Source: Siphonodentalium dalli (lineage: Eukaryota > Mollusca > Scaphopoda > Gadilida > Siphonodentaliidae). From it: 64,000 bases of DNA. The notes under the pieces are model-generated. The model had not been told where the DNA came from, made no database searches, and was given only the letters and a program-made list of their open reading frames with translations. The stretch lies in assembly GCA_032622095.1 (NCBI GenBank), contig CP136061.1, forward strand, positions 254,027,582 through 254,091,581, in the 5' to 3' direction. Both the position numbers and the translations under genes were made by a program. This document shows, one piece after another, positions 1-10,235 of the stretch. How positions within the stretch are numbered: position 1 is the stretch's first letter; each line of letters opens with the position of its first letter.

Positions 1-66
1 AATTAATATCGAAGAATGACGATTTGTGTTGTCAATTTGGGTATAATATTTGTAACAAAAAATACT

Positions 67-131
67 TTGAGCATGATTATTCTCCATTTCTATTTGATCA
101 CCCTGCCGGAGTATTTCAGATCACTTTATTT
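67..131 (+). repeat. Dispersed ~63-bp segment, inverted partner of 7942-8007
   Basis: This stretch (core words CTCCAT, CTATTTGATCACCCT, GAGTATTT, ATCACTTT) is found again on the opposite strand at 7942-8007, just upstream of the splice acceptor of the PLAC8-like exon. By eye about 6 of 63 positions differ. It does not translate into anything recognisable, so I treat it as a dispersed repeat fragment. Confidence 0.6.
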
Positions 132-169
132 ACACAAGAGAGCCGCATCATGTAGAGAGGGTGTTGTGA

Positions 170-406
170 GAAGCATGCATACCAAAAATTATTGAAATCG
201 GTTCATATTTGTTAAAGTTATCAAGTCGGACAGAATTTTCAAAGTCAAAATAGATTGCATACAAAAAAATATTGAAATCGGTTCATAGTTGTTCGAGTTA
301 TGAGGTCGGACGGACGGACGGATGGACACACGGAGGGAGAAAGTGTCACGGACAGACGCAGTCAATCCAGTATATACCCCCCATTTTCTTCGAAAGTGGG
401 GGTATA
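170..406 (+). repeat. GGAC-tailed dispersed repeat with terminal hairpin
   Basis: Two ~80-bp sub-units ('ttgaaatcggttcata...gagttat..ggtcgga') are followed by a GGACGGACGGAC tract (about 307-325) and a terminal hairpin at 375-405 (ATACCCCCCA paired with a GGGGGTAT arm). The plan of sub-repeats, GGAC tail and closing hairpin recurs at 19373-19845 and 28200-29152. It is typical of abundant non-coding repeats in mollusc genomes; no coding potential is seen. Confidence 0.6.
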
Positions 407-494
407 ATGACGTACAGTACCCCTTTAAATGACGTACAGTACCCCTTTAAATGACGTATAGTACCCCTTTAAATGGCGTACAGTACCCCTTTAA
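407..494 (+). repeat. Short tandem repeat, 4 x 22 bp
   Basis: Four consecutive 22-bp units, 'atgacgtacagtacccctttaa' with one or two changes, start at 407, 429, 451 and 473. The array begins directly after the closing hairpin of the upstream dispersed repeat. Confidence 0.9.
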
Positions 495-662
495 GCAAAA
501 TATCGATAATAGGCGACAAAATACTCCATATCCAGCCGAGTATTTCGTGTTGAGTCTGGTTGAGTTCCAACTTACAGTTAGTTGCGTGGATACGGCATTT
601 AAATATTTCTAACATAATGATTGCGCTTGATCTCATTTTCGACGTTGGAACAGGTTGAACCC
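495..662. other. Unannotated spacer
   Basis: Short single-copy-looking stretch between the 22-bp array and the first TTAA element. No credible reading frame. Confidence 0.5.
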
Positions 663-1089
663 TTAACCCTTTACCCAACAGAAGGGTCCTGTGCCAATGC
701 ATTCTCTTATATATGCGAGTCGACCATAGGTTTAACCCTTTACCCAACAAAACGGCCAAAACCGGCCAAATAAAGCTTCAACAGCCTAAAATATCTTCGG
801 TCTGTCTCAATAGAACCATACAAATATGGATATCATTGGAACCGTCTCCTTGACCACATTGTGATGGTTACAGTTATGCCCTGTGCCAATGCATTCTCTT
901 ATATATGCGAGTCGACCATAGGTCGCCTCGCCTCGCATTGGCCATTTTTTCTTACATTCTTTAACAATTTTATAATTTTTAATGTATTAAGCCAATGCAT
1001 TCTCTTATATATGCGAGGCGACCTATGGTCGACTCGCATATATAAGAGAATGCATTGGCACAGGGCCCTTCTGTTGGGTAAAGGGTTAA
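663..1089 (+). mobile_element. TTAA-flanked palindromic element, two copies nested
   Basis: An outer fragment begins with TTAACCCTTTACCCAACA (663) and runs into half of a palindrome. It is interrupted at 732 by a second TTAACCCTTTACCCAACA that starts a nearly complete 358-bp copy ending in TGTTGGGTAAAGGGTTAA at 1089. TTAA at both ends and termini in CCC/GGG are the hallmarks of piggyBac-superfamily insertions, so this is read as a non-autonomous (MITE-like) relative. Inside are the long arm, the CCCTGTGCCAATGCATT palindrome arms, and an AT-rich spacer. The first palindrome of the inner copy is damaged (CGCCTCGCCTCGCATTGG). No transposase frame. Confidence 0.75.
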
Positions 1090-1697
1090 ATACTAACACA
1101 GTATCCCTCCCATATATATATCATATATAAACGCTCATAATTTATAGTTGAATGTGGTTTATTTGGAATGGGCAGATACTAAACTTATCATACTACAAAT
1201 TATGATAAAATGAAACATATTGTAGACTTGTATGTCCATGCTCTCGGTCGCAGATCTATGACAGTTCAAATCCCGCGCATCTTGTTCATTATAAATAATA
1301 ATTCTAACATGTATGGGCTGTCAAAATGCGCGTGCTGTAGGTCACCTGTGACATTTTAAGTAGCGTAAGAATTTTCTTACTATCGGTCTTCTTTTGTTTT
1401 TGGACTCCAGAGTCTATCAGTTGAAAAATTTGGTCAGGTTGGTAACTTCCAGCAATAGGGAAGTCTGAGGTACGAGTTGAAAACATCCAACCCAAAGGCG
1501 GGGGTACGTATATATGGAATTTCCCATGCAGACTTGGGAGTGAAATACATATTCTAAGGTGTGGACCGATCACCACAAACAAAGACCGTGTAGCCACGTG
1601 ACCCATGTCCATGCAAGAATATTTACATATCCCGTCTCTGTGACACTAAATCGATGTCGGTGATTGGTCAACTGCCAATTGGACCACCAATTTTATA
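1090..1697. other. No gene seen (about 600 bp)
   Basis: AT-rich single-copy-looking DNA. A 102-codon minus-strand frame (1304-1612) shows no recognisable domain and no good splice context, so it is not called. Confidence 0.5.
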
Positions 1698-1785
1698 CCC
1701 AATAACACACGGGGCCCCAATAACACACAGACCCCCAATAACACACAGACCCCCAATAACACACGGGGCCCCAATAACACACAGT
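1698..1785 (+). repeat. Short minisatellite, ~18-bp CCAATAACACAC units
   Basis: About five units of 'ccccaataacacac' alternating with 'gggg' or 'agac' linkers. The same CCCCAATAACACAC word forms part of many units of the large 50-bp array starting 290 bp downstream, so the two may share an origin. Confidence 0.8.
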
Positions 1786-2074
1786 CGTAACACGAACACG
1801 ACGTCACCAATTATTGACCTAATATGACCTGATCACTAAAAGCGGTTTATTTTTAAAGTTCAGCCGAATTGCATGTGAAACCAGTCATTTACATCGATCA
1901 CGTTATCCTTGCGAAGTGCTTGGACACCTTTCATTGGGCTGACTTAATGTGCTGCGTGGGATAGTATCAAATTTTCGACAGATTTTGTGGGGGGGGAAAA
2001 ACAAGAATACACAAAGATTATATTTTTTATGGGAATAAATCATCAAGAAACTTCGCGGTTTACACAATCTGCCC
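1786..2074. other. Spacer before the 50-bp array
   Basis: Single-copy-looking DNA with a G8 run near 1990. A minus-strand frame at 1903-2157 is half made of satellite and is not a gene. Confidence 0.5.
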
Positions 2075-5000
2075 CAACGACCACAGCGCTGTATACCACA
2101 ATAACTCTCAGTCACTACATTCATTAACGACCACAGCGCCGTATCCCACAATAACACTCAGTCACTACATTCATTAACGACCATAGTGCCGTATCCCACA
2201 ATAACACTCAGTCACTACATCCATTAACGGCCATAGCGCCGTACCCCACAATAACACTCAGTCACTACATTCATTAACGACCACAGCGCCGTATCCCACA
2301 ATAACACTCAGTCACTACATTCATTAACGACCACAGCGCCGTATCCCACAATAACACTAAGTCACTACATTCATTAACGACCACAACGCCGTATCCCCCC
2401 AAAACACTACATTCATTAACGACCACAGCGCCGTATCACACAATAATACTCAGTCACTACAATAATTAACGACCACAGCTCCGTATCCCCAGTAACACTC
2501 AGTCACTACATTCATTAACGAACACAGCGCCGTATCCCACAGTAACGCTAAGTCACTACATTCATTAACGAACACAGCGCCGTATCCAACAATAACACTG
2601 TCACTACATTCATTAACGACCACAGCGCCGTATCCCCCAGTAACACTCAGTCACTACATTCATTAACGACCATAGCTCCGTATCCAACAATAACACTCAG
2701 TCACTACATTCATTAACGACCACAGCGCCGTATCCCCCAAAAACACTACATTCATTAACGACCACAGCGCCGTATCCCACAATAACACTCAGTCACTACA
2801 TTCATTAACGACCACAGCGCCGTATCCCACAATAACACTCAGTCACTACATTCATTAACGACCACAGCGCCGTATCCCACAATAACACGCAGTCACTAGA
2901 CTCACTACATTCATTAACGACCACAGCGCCGTATCACACAATAACACTCAGTCACTACATTCATTAACGACCACAGCGCCGTATCCCACAATAACACTCA
3001 GTCACTACATTCATTAACGACCACAGCGCCGTATCCCACAATAACACTCAGTCACTACATTCATTAACGACCACAGCGCCGTATCACACAATAACACTCA
3101 GTCACTACATTCATTGTCGACCACAGCGCCGTATGCCACAATAACACTCAGTCACTACATTCATTAACGACCACAGATCCGTATCCCACAATAACACTCA
3201 TTCACTACAATCATTAACGGCCACAGCGCCGTATTCCCTAATAACACTGTCACTACATTCATTAACGACCACAGCGCCGTATCCCACAATAACACACACA
3301 CCCACTACATTCATTAACGACCACAGCGCCGTATCCCTGTGGTCCTTAATGAATGTAGTGTGTGTTATTGGGGGATACGGCGCTGTTGTCGTTAATGAAT
3401 GTAGTGGGTGTGTTTGTTATTGGGTGATACGGCGCTGTGATCGTTAACGAATGTAGTGGGCGTGTTTGTTATTGGGGGATACGGCGCTGTGGTCGTTAAT
3501 GAATGTAGTAACTGAGTGTTATTAGGGAATACGGCGCTGTGGTCGTTAATGAATGTAGTGGTGTGTTATTGGGGGATACGGTGCTGTGGTCGTTAACTAC
3601 ATTCATTAACGATCAGCGCCGTATTCCCCAGTAACACTCAGTCACTACATTCTTTAACGACCACAGCGCCGTATCCCACAATAACACTCAGTCACTACAA
3701 TCATTAACGACCACAGCGCCGTATTCCCTAATAACACTCAGTCACTACATTCTTTAACGACCACAGCGCCGTATCCCCCAGTAACACGCAGTCACTACAT
3801 TCTTTAACGACCACAGCGCCGTATCCCCCAGTAACACTCAGTCACTACATTCATTAACGACCATAGCTCCGTATCCAACAATAACACTCAGTCACTACAT
3901 TCATTAACGACCACAGCGCCGTATCCCCCAAAAACACTACATTCATTAACGACCACAGCGCCGTATCCCACAATAACACTCAGTCACTACATTCATTAAC
4001 GACCACAGCGCCGTATCCCACAATAACACTCATTCACTACAATCGTTAACGACCACAGCGCCGTATTCCCTAATAACACTGTCACTACATTCATTAACGA
4101 CCACAGCGCCGTATCCCACAATAACACACACACCCACTACATTCATTAACGACCACAGCGCCCTATCCCACAATAACACTCATTCACTACAATCATTAAC
4201 GACCACATCGCCGTATTCCCTAATAACACTGTCACTACATTCATTAACGACCACAGCGCCGTATCACACAATAACAAACACACCCACTACATTCATTAAC
4301 GACCACAGCGCCGTATCCCCCAATAACACACACACTATGTGCATTCATTAACGACCACAGCGCGTATCCCCCAATAACACACCCACTATACATTCATTAA
4401 CGACCACAGCGCCGTATTCCCTAATAACACTCAGTCACTACATTCATTAACGATCAGCGCCGTATTCCCCAGTAACACTCAGTCACTACATTCTTTAACG
4501 ACCACAGCGCCGTATCCCACAATAACACTCAGTCACTACAATCATTAACGACCACAGCGCCGTATTCCCTAATAACACTCAGTCACTACATTCTTTAACG
4601 ACCACAGCGCCGTATCCCCCAGTAACACGCAGTCACTACATTCTTTAACGACCACAGCGCCGTATCCCCCAGTAACACTCAGTCACTACATTCATTAACG
4701 ACCATAGCTCCGTATCCAACAATAACACTCAGTCACTACATTCATTAACGACCACAGCGCCGTATCCCCCAAAAACACTACATTCATTAACGACCACAGC
4801 GCCGTATCCCACAATAACACTCAGTCACTACATTCATTAACGACCACAGCGCCGTATCCCACAATAACACTCAGTCACTACATTCATTAACGACCACAGC
4901 GCCGTATCCCACAATAACACGCAGTCACTAGACTCACTACATTCATTAACGACCACAGCGCCGTATCACACAATAACACTCAGTCACTACATTCATTAAC

Positions 5001-7236
5001 GACCACAGCGCCGTATCCCACAATAACACTCAGTCACTACATTCATTAACGACCACAGCGCCGTATCCCACAATAACACTCAGTCACTACATTCATTAAC
5101 GACCACAGCGCCGTATCACACAATAACACTCAGTCACTACATTCATTGTCGACCACAGCGCCGTATGCCACAATAACACTCAGTCACTACATTCATTAAC
5201 GACCACAGATCCGTATCCCACAATAACACTCATTCACTACAATCATTAACGACCACAGCGCCGTATTCCCTAATAACACTGTCACTACATTCATTAACGA
5301 CCACAGCGCCGTATCCCACAATAACACACACACCCACTACATTCATTAACCAACACAGCGCCGTATCCCACAATAACACTCATTCACTACAATCATTAAC
5401 GACCACAGCGCCGTATTCCCTAATAACACTGTCACTACATTCATTAACGACCACAGCGCCGTATCCCACAATAACAAACACACCCACTACATTCATTAAC
5501 GACCACAGCGCCGTATCACCCAATAACAACCACACCCACTACATTCATTAACGACCACAGCGCCGTATCCCCCAATAACACACACTATGTGCATTCATTA
5601 ACGACCACAGCGCCGTATCCCCCAATAACACACCCACTATACATGCATTAACGACCACAGCGCCGTATTCCCTAATAACACTCAGTCACTACATTCATTA
5701 ACGATCAGCGCCATATTCCCCAGTAACACTCAGTCACTACATTCTTTAACGACCACAGCGCCGTATCCCACAATAACACTCAGTCACTACATTCATTATC
5801 GACCACAGCGCCGTATCCCACAATAACACTCAGTCACTACATTCATTAACGACCACAGCTCCGTATCCCACAATAACACTCATTCACTACAATCGTTAAC
5901 GACCACAGCGCCGTATTCCCTAATAACACTGTCACTACATTCATTAACGACCACAGCGCCGTATCCCACAATAACACACACACCCACTACATTCATTAAC
6001 GACCACAGCGCCCTATCCCACAATAACACTCATTCACTACAATCATTAACGACCACATCGCCGTATTCCCTAATAACACTGTCACTACATTCATTAACGA
6101 CCACAGCGCCGTATCACACAATAACAAACACACCCACTACATTCATTAACGACCACAGCGCCGTATCCCCCAATAACACACACACTATGTGCATTCATTA
6201 ACGACCACAGCGCGTATCCCCCAATAACACACCCACTATACATTCATTAACGACCACAGCGCCGTATTCCCTAATAACACTCAGTCACTACATTCATTAA
6301 CGATCAGCGCCGTATTCCCCAGTAACACTCAGTCACTACATTCTTTAACGACCACAGCGCCGTATCCCACAATAACACTCAGTCACTACAATCATTAACG
6401 ACCACAGCGCCGTATTCCCTAATAACACTCAGTCACTACATTCTTTAACGACCACAGCGCCGTATCCCCCAGTAACACGCAGTCACTACATTCTTTAACG
6501 ACCACAGCGCCGTATCCCACAATAACACTCAGTCACTACAATCATTAACGACAACAGCGCCGTATTCCCCAGTAACACTCAGTCACTACATTCTTTAACG
6601 ACCACAGCGCCGTATCCCACAATAACACTCAGTCACTACAATCATTAACGACCACAGCGCCGTATTCCCTAATAACACTCAGTCACTACATTCATTAACG
6701 ACCACAGCGCCGTATCACCCAATAACAAACACACCCACTACATTCATTAACGACCACAGCGCCGTATCCCCCAATAACACACACACTATGTACATTCATT
6801 AACGACCACAGCGCCGTATTACCTAATAACATGCACTCATTGACTACATTCATTAACGACCACAGCGCCGTATCCCACAATAACAAACACACCCACTACA
6901 TTCATTAACGACCACAGCGCCGTATCCCCCAATAACACACACACTACATTCATTAACGACCACAGCACCGTATCCCCCAATAACACACCACTACATTCAT
7001 TAACGACCACAGCGCCGTATTCCCTAATAACACTCAGTTACTACATTCATTAACGACCACAGCGCCGTATCCCCCAATAACAAACACGCCCACTACATTC
7101 GTTAACGATCACAGCGCCGTATCACCCAATAACAAACACACCCACTACATTCATTAACGACAACAGCGCCGTATCCCCCAATAACACACACTACATTCAT
7201 TAAGGACCACAGCTCCGTATCCCCCAATAACACACA
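2075..7236 (+). repeat. 50-bp minisatellite array, about 100 units
   Basis: The unit is about 50 bp ('cattcattaacgaccacagc' + 'gccgtatcccacaataacac' + 'tcagtcacta'), repeated for about 5.2 kb. Variants are shorter (losing CTCAGT), carry ACACAC runs, or change CATTCATT to CATTCTTT. Higher-order copying is visible. The odd words CTAGACTCAC and CATTGTCGACC recur at an offset of 2,032 bp (2896/4928, 3109/5141). The block beginning ATTCATTAACGATCAGCGCC recurs at 3601, 4442 and 6292. No gene: the small frames here are satellite translations. Confidence 0.95.
3338..3596 (-). repeat. Inverted block within the 50-bp array
   Basis: Here the array flips orientation for 259 bp, with junctions at GTATCCC|TGTGGTCC (3337/3338) and CGTTAA|CTACATTC (3596/3597). 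Read on the minus strand, the block matches 6953-7211, the far end of the same array, by eye without a difference, including rare variants such as CAGCACCG, CAGTTACTAC and TTAAGGACC. Confidence 0.9.
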
Positions 7237-7688
7237 CAAAGAAACAAACAATCAATCACGCACGCACACACAAACAATATATTCATTTCTTAAATAAACA
7301 GTGTGTATACTCAATTAGTTTATTCTCTTAAACTCATATTACATTTTCATAAGTATTGAGACATAATATATACAATATTTACAATAGAAGAACATTGTTA
7401 TATGCAATAGCTATTATGTACACAGATCTGAATCAGCTGATCAATCGAAGCCGGTGTCACGTTACGGTATTTAGTATTGCCTGTTCGGTGGAAACAGTCG
7501 AACAGAAGCACGGCATCGGAAGAGTTTCTAAATTTCGTCGTGTATGTTTTATGGAAAACATGGTAGCAATATTATGTTTGACATTAATCTTACATATCTC
7601 CGCTACGATCTTTGTTATACTGTAAGTTTGATCAATACGAGCCATGCAATTTGGGTTATACTCATACTCAACAGTACTCAATACTCAC
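7237..7688. other. Probable intron 2 start of the PLAC8-like gene; no exon seen
   Basis: After a short CA-rich tail of the array, 7300-7688 is single-copy-looking. A third, cysteine-rich exon of the PLAC8-like gene would be expected further along the minus strand. I searched both strands here and found no cysteine-rich frame, so the next exon probably lies beyond the satellite or outside the window. Confidence 0.5.
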
Positions 7689-7928
7689 AATCTCCGAGGT
7701 CATCTGTGCAGCCACAGAGCGGTGATGTCCATTGTCGGTGGCCGGCCACGGTGCCTGTCATTAGGCCTCCTACAGTTGGTGCTGGTGGGGTGGTGATCAC
7801 CGTGGTGGTAACGATTGGGGGCGCGTACGCTTGGCCCGGTGTGTATCTGCCTTGTGCATACTGGGGTGGTTGGTCGTATCCATACCCCGGCTGGGTTGAC
7901 AACACGCCGGTGTTAGGATCTACCCCAT
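7689..7928 (-). CDS. PLAC8/cornifelin-like protein, second coding exon (partial gene)
   Basis: The 240-bp exon lies on the minus strand. It is preceded by an acceptor (TTTAAATTTCAG, ending at 7929) and followed by a consensus donor GTGAGT (7688-7683). Joined in phase to the exon at 9893-9947, it encodes residues 19-98 plus the first base of a Cys codon. The segment is Tyr/Pro/Gln-rich (GYGYDQPPQYAQGRYTPGQ), then Thr/Val-rich, and ends HRQWTSPLCGCTDDLGDC. A W-S-x-L-C-x-C-x-D-D-x-x-x-C start after a proline-rich leader is the usual opening of the PLAC8 (onzin/cornifelin) domain. These are small cysteine-rich, membrane-associated proteins whose animal biochemical role is poorly defined. The remaining cysteine-rich part must be on a further exon that I cannot find. 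The sequence before the first GTG would not be needed if translation began here, but the phase match to the upstream ATG exon argues for the two-exon model. The domain call rests on motif recognition only. Confidence 0.7.
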
Positions 7929-7941
7929 CTGAAATTTAAAG

Positions 7942-8007
7942 TGATATAAAATACTCGGGTAGGGTGATCAAATAGACATGGAGAATAATCTTGCTCAAAG
8001 CAGTTAT
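7942..8007 (-). repeat. Dispersed ~63-bp segment, inverted partner of 67-131
   Basis: Read on the minus strand, this repeats the segment at 67-131 with about six differences. It sits 14 bp upstream of the exon's acceptor site. Confidence 0.6.
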
Positions 8008-8439
8008 TAATCGAAATTTACAACAAATACCGTAATTCGTATATATTAATTAAATGCAATGTATGAGTCTCGATGGCTTTAGTTTATCGCCGATTGTTGC
8101 GACGTAAGTTCCCAAAAGTGTGAGCATACTTCAGTGAACCAAACTGATAAGCGAGTACCCGAGCACATTTCATATGGAAAGAATGTAGTATTCAACTGTA
8201 TTTGAAAACAATCCGATAACTACAACAGTTACTTAAGTTATCCTAAACGTTAAGCAAAATAATCGGCAAATTTTATTCGAAAAGGACAATAACTATGGTA
8301 ATAATGGGCAGACCGCACCCATATTCGAACTGGACATCTATTTCCATTTGAGTAATCCACATGCAATATTTAAACAATCAGAACTAAAGATATCATCCGA
8401 AAAACATTTGGGACCGTGATTTCACCGGGGGGGGGGGTA

Positions 8440-9862
8440 AAAATGTAGCTATGCATGCTGCTTTTGTTAGTAACGGTGGTGATGACGCAGTAGTTACTGG
8501 TGTTGCCTTTGTTGTTGTTTAAAATGTTGTAGCTGTGGATGCTACTTTTGTTGTCGATGTTGATTTTGTTGTTAAAAAATGTTGTAGCTTTTGTTAGTAA
8601 AGGTGGTGATGACACCACCAACACCAAAACATGTTGATTGTTATTAGTGATGCCGCTGTTGTTGGTGCTGGTGGTTGTGTTTTTTTTTGTTAGTGGTGGC
8701 GGTGGTGATGTCGCTGTTGTTGATGTTGGTGGTTGTGTTGTTTTTGTTGGTGTTGTTGTTAGTGGTTGTGGTAATGGTGACTATGTTGTCGGTGTTAATG
8801 GTTGTGTTGTTTTTGTTGTTAGTGATGGTGGTGGTGATGCCGCTGTTGTTGATGTTGGTGGTTGTGTTGTTTTTGTTGGTGTTGTTGTTAGTGGTTGTGG
8901 TAATGGTGACTATGTTGTCGGTGTTAATGGTTGTGTTTTTTTTGTTGTTAGTGGTGGTGGTGGTGATGACCCTGTTGTTGGTGTTGATTGTGTTGTTATT
9001 AGTGATGGTGGTGGTGATGTCGCTGTTGTTGATGTTGGTGGTTGTGTTGTTTTTGTCGGTGTTGTTGTTAGTGGTTGTGGTAATGGTGACTAGGTTGTCG
9101 GTGTTAATGGTTGTGTTGTTTTTGTGTTAGTGGTGGTGGTGGTGATGTCGCTGCTGTTGGTCGTTGTGTTGTTTTTGTTGTTGTTAGTGGTCGTGGTGAT
9201 GTCGCTGTTGTTGATGTTGGTGGTTGTTGTTTTTGTTGGTGTTAGTGATGGTGATGCCGCTGTTGTTGGTCGTTGTGTTGTTTTTGTTGTTAGTAATGGT
9301 GGTGATGTCGCAGTAGTTGTTGTTAGTGTTGCGTTTGTTGTTGTTTAAAATGTTGTAGCTTGCATGCTACTTTTGTTGTTGGTGTTGATTTTATAGTTTT
9401 AAAATGCTGTAGCTGTGCATGCTGCTTCTGTAAGTAAAGGTGGTGATGACACCAGCAACAACAACAACATGTTGTTGGTGTTGCTGTTTAGTGGTTGTAG
9501 TAGAGATGACTCTGTTGTTGGTGTTTGTGTTGTTAGTGGTGGTGATGTCGCTGTTGTTGATGTTGGTGGTTGTATTGCTTTTGTTGTTGTTGTTGTTAGT
9601 GGTTGTAGTAGTGATGACTCTGTTGTTGGTGTTTGTGTTGTTTTTGTTGTTGTTAGTGGTGGTGGTGAACTGGTGATGATGTCGCTGTTGTTGTTGTTGT
9701 TGTTAGTGGTGGTGATGACGCTGTTGTTATTGTTACTTTTGTTGTCGTTGTTGTTAGTGGTGGTGGTAGTTATGACGTTGTTATTGATGTTTGTTGTTGT
9801 TTTGATAACGATGTTGGTGTTGGACCTGTTGGTGGTGTTGCTTTTGTTGTGTACGAAGTGAT
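8440..9862 (+). repeat. GTT/GGT low-complexity block with ~135-bp internal repeats
   Basis: Runs of TTG, GTT, GGT and GTGATG make up this block. A longer ~135-bp phrase (…GTTGATGTTGGTGGTTGTGTTG…GGTAATGGTGACTATG…) recurs around 8710, 8850 and 9020. Frames on the plus strand read almost only Val/Leu/Gly/Ser and on the minus strand Thr/Asn, in several frames at once, which is a product of trinucleotide composition. The block lies inside the intron of the PLAC8-like gene. Confidence 0.9.
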
Positions 9863-9892
9863 GTTGGAAGAAACAAAACAAAAGTAAATTAC

Positions 9893-9947
9893 CTGTTTCC
9901 CGTTCATATATTGGATTATCCATGGCGATATCTTGTTTGGATGCCAT
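9893..9947 (-). CDS. PLAC8/cornifelin-like protein, first coding exon
   Basis: On the minus strand the ATG at 9947-9945 (context AACTCATGG) opens an 18-codon exon, MASKQDIAMDNPIYERET, plus one base, ending at a good donor CAG|GTAATT. The single base G joins to AT of the exon at 7928 to give Asp, so the frame continues into GVDPNTGVLSTQPG and on to the PLAC8 motif. Upstream, TTTAATATTTCAG could be an acceptor giving a short 5' untranslated part of this exon (9956-9948), so the transcript may start further right. No promoter element was identified. The model predicts at least 98 residues before the unseen remainder; the family is usually about 100-200 residues. The N-terminal sequence itself is not diagnostic. 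Confidence 0.6.
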
Positions 9948-9956
9948 GAGTTCACT

Positions 9957-10235
9957 CTGAAATATTAAATAACTCTTCTAAATTGCAGTGATATCCATAA
10001 ACACTGAATTCTCAACCCTCCAAAATGGTCAATATTTTCAATATTCGTCACTTTCGTGCCTGAATCAAGAATATTTCGAGATTTTAAACCGAAAATAGGC
10101 AAAACTAATTCGGTGTAAATCATGTTTTTTTTTAAACTAATCGGTGACCTAAGTGGGACTTTAAGTCCCAACGAGTTATTAATAGGTCGTTCCAATGTAT
10201 CTGTTTAGAACTGAATGGGAGAAACCATTCCGAAA
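9957..10235. other. No gene seen; upstream of the PLAC8-like exon
   Basis: AT-rich DNA. A 76-codon minus-strand frame at 9965-10195 has no recognisable features. An upstream exon or the promoter of the PLAC8-like gene could be here or beyond, but nothing marks it. Confidence 0.45.

Larger units (their letters stand above)
7929..9892 (-). other. Intron of the PLAC8-like gene
   Basis: The interval between donor CAG|GTAATT (exon end 9893) and acceptor TTTCAG| (exon start 7928) is 1,964 bp. It contains the dispersed 63-bp segment, a G11 run at 8427-8437 and the long GTT/GGT block. Both splice sites follow the GT-AG rule and the flanking codon phases match (G|AT gives Asp). Confidence 0.65.

Noticed and set aside
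1236-1284. tRNA-like B box (AGTTCAAATCCC near 1264)
   Set aside because: No A box or matching acceptor stem at the right distance, and no cloverleaf could be drawn.
1904-7212. CRISPR array suggested by regular ~50-bp repeats
   Set aside because: No unique spacers: the whole unit repeats. The unit length varies, the setting is eukaryotic, and no cas genes are present.
8638-9947. Val/Leu/Gly-rich plus-strand and Thr/Asn-rich minus-strand frames of 74-182 codons
   Set aside because: They come from the GTT/GGT trinucleotide composition and overlap in several frames. Only the first 18 codons of the minus frame (9947-9894) are kept, as an exon.
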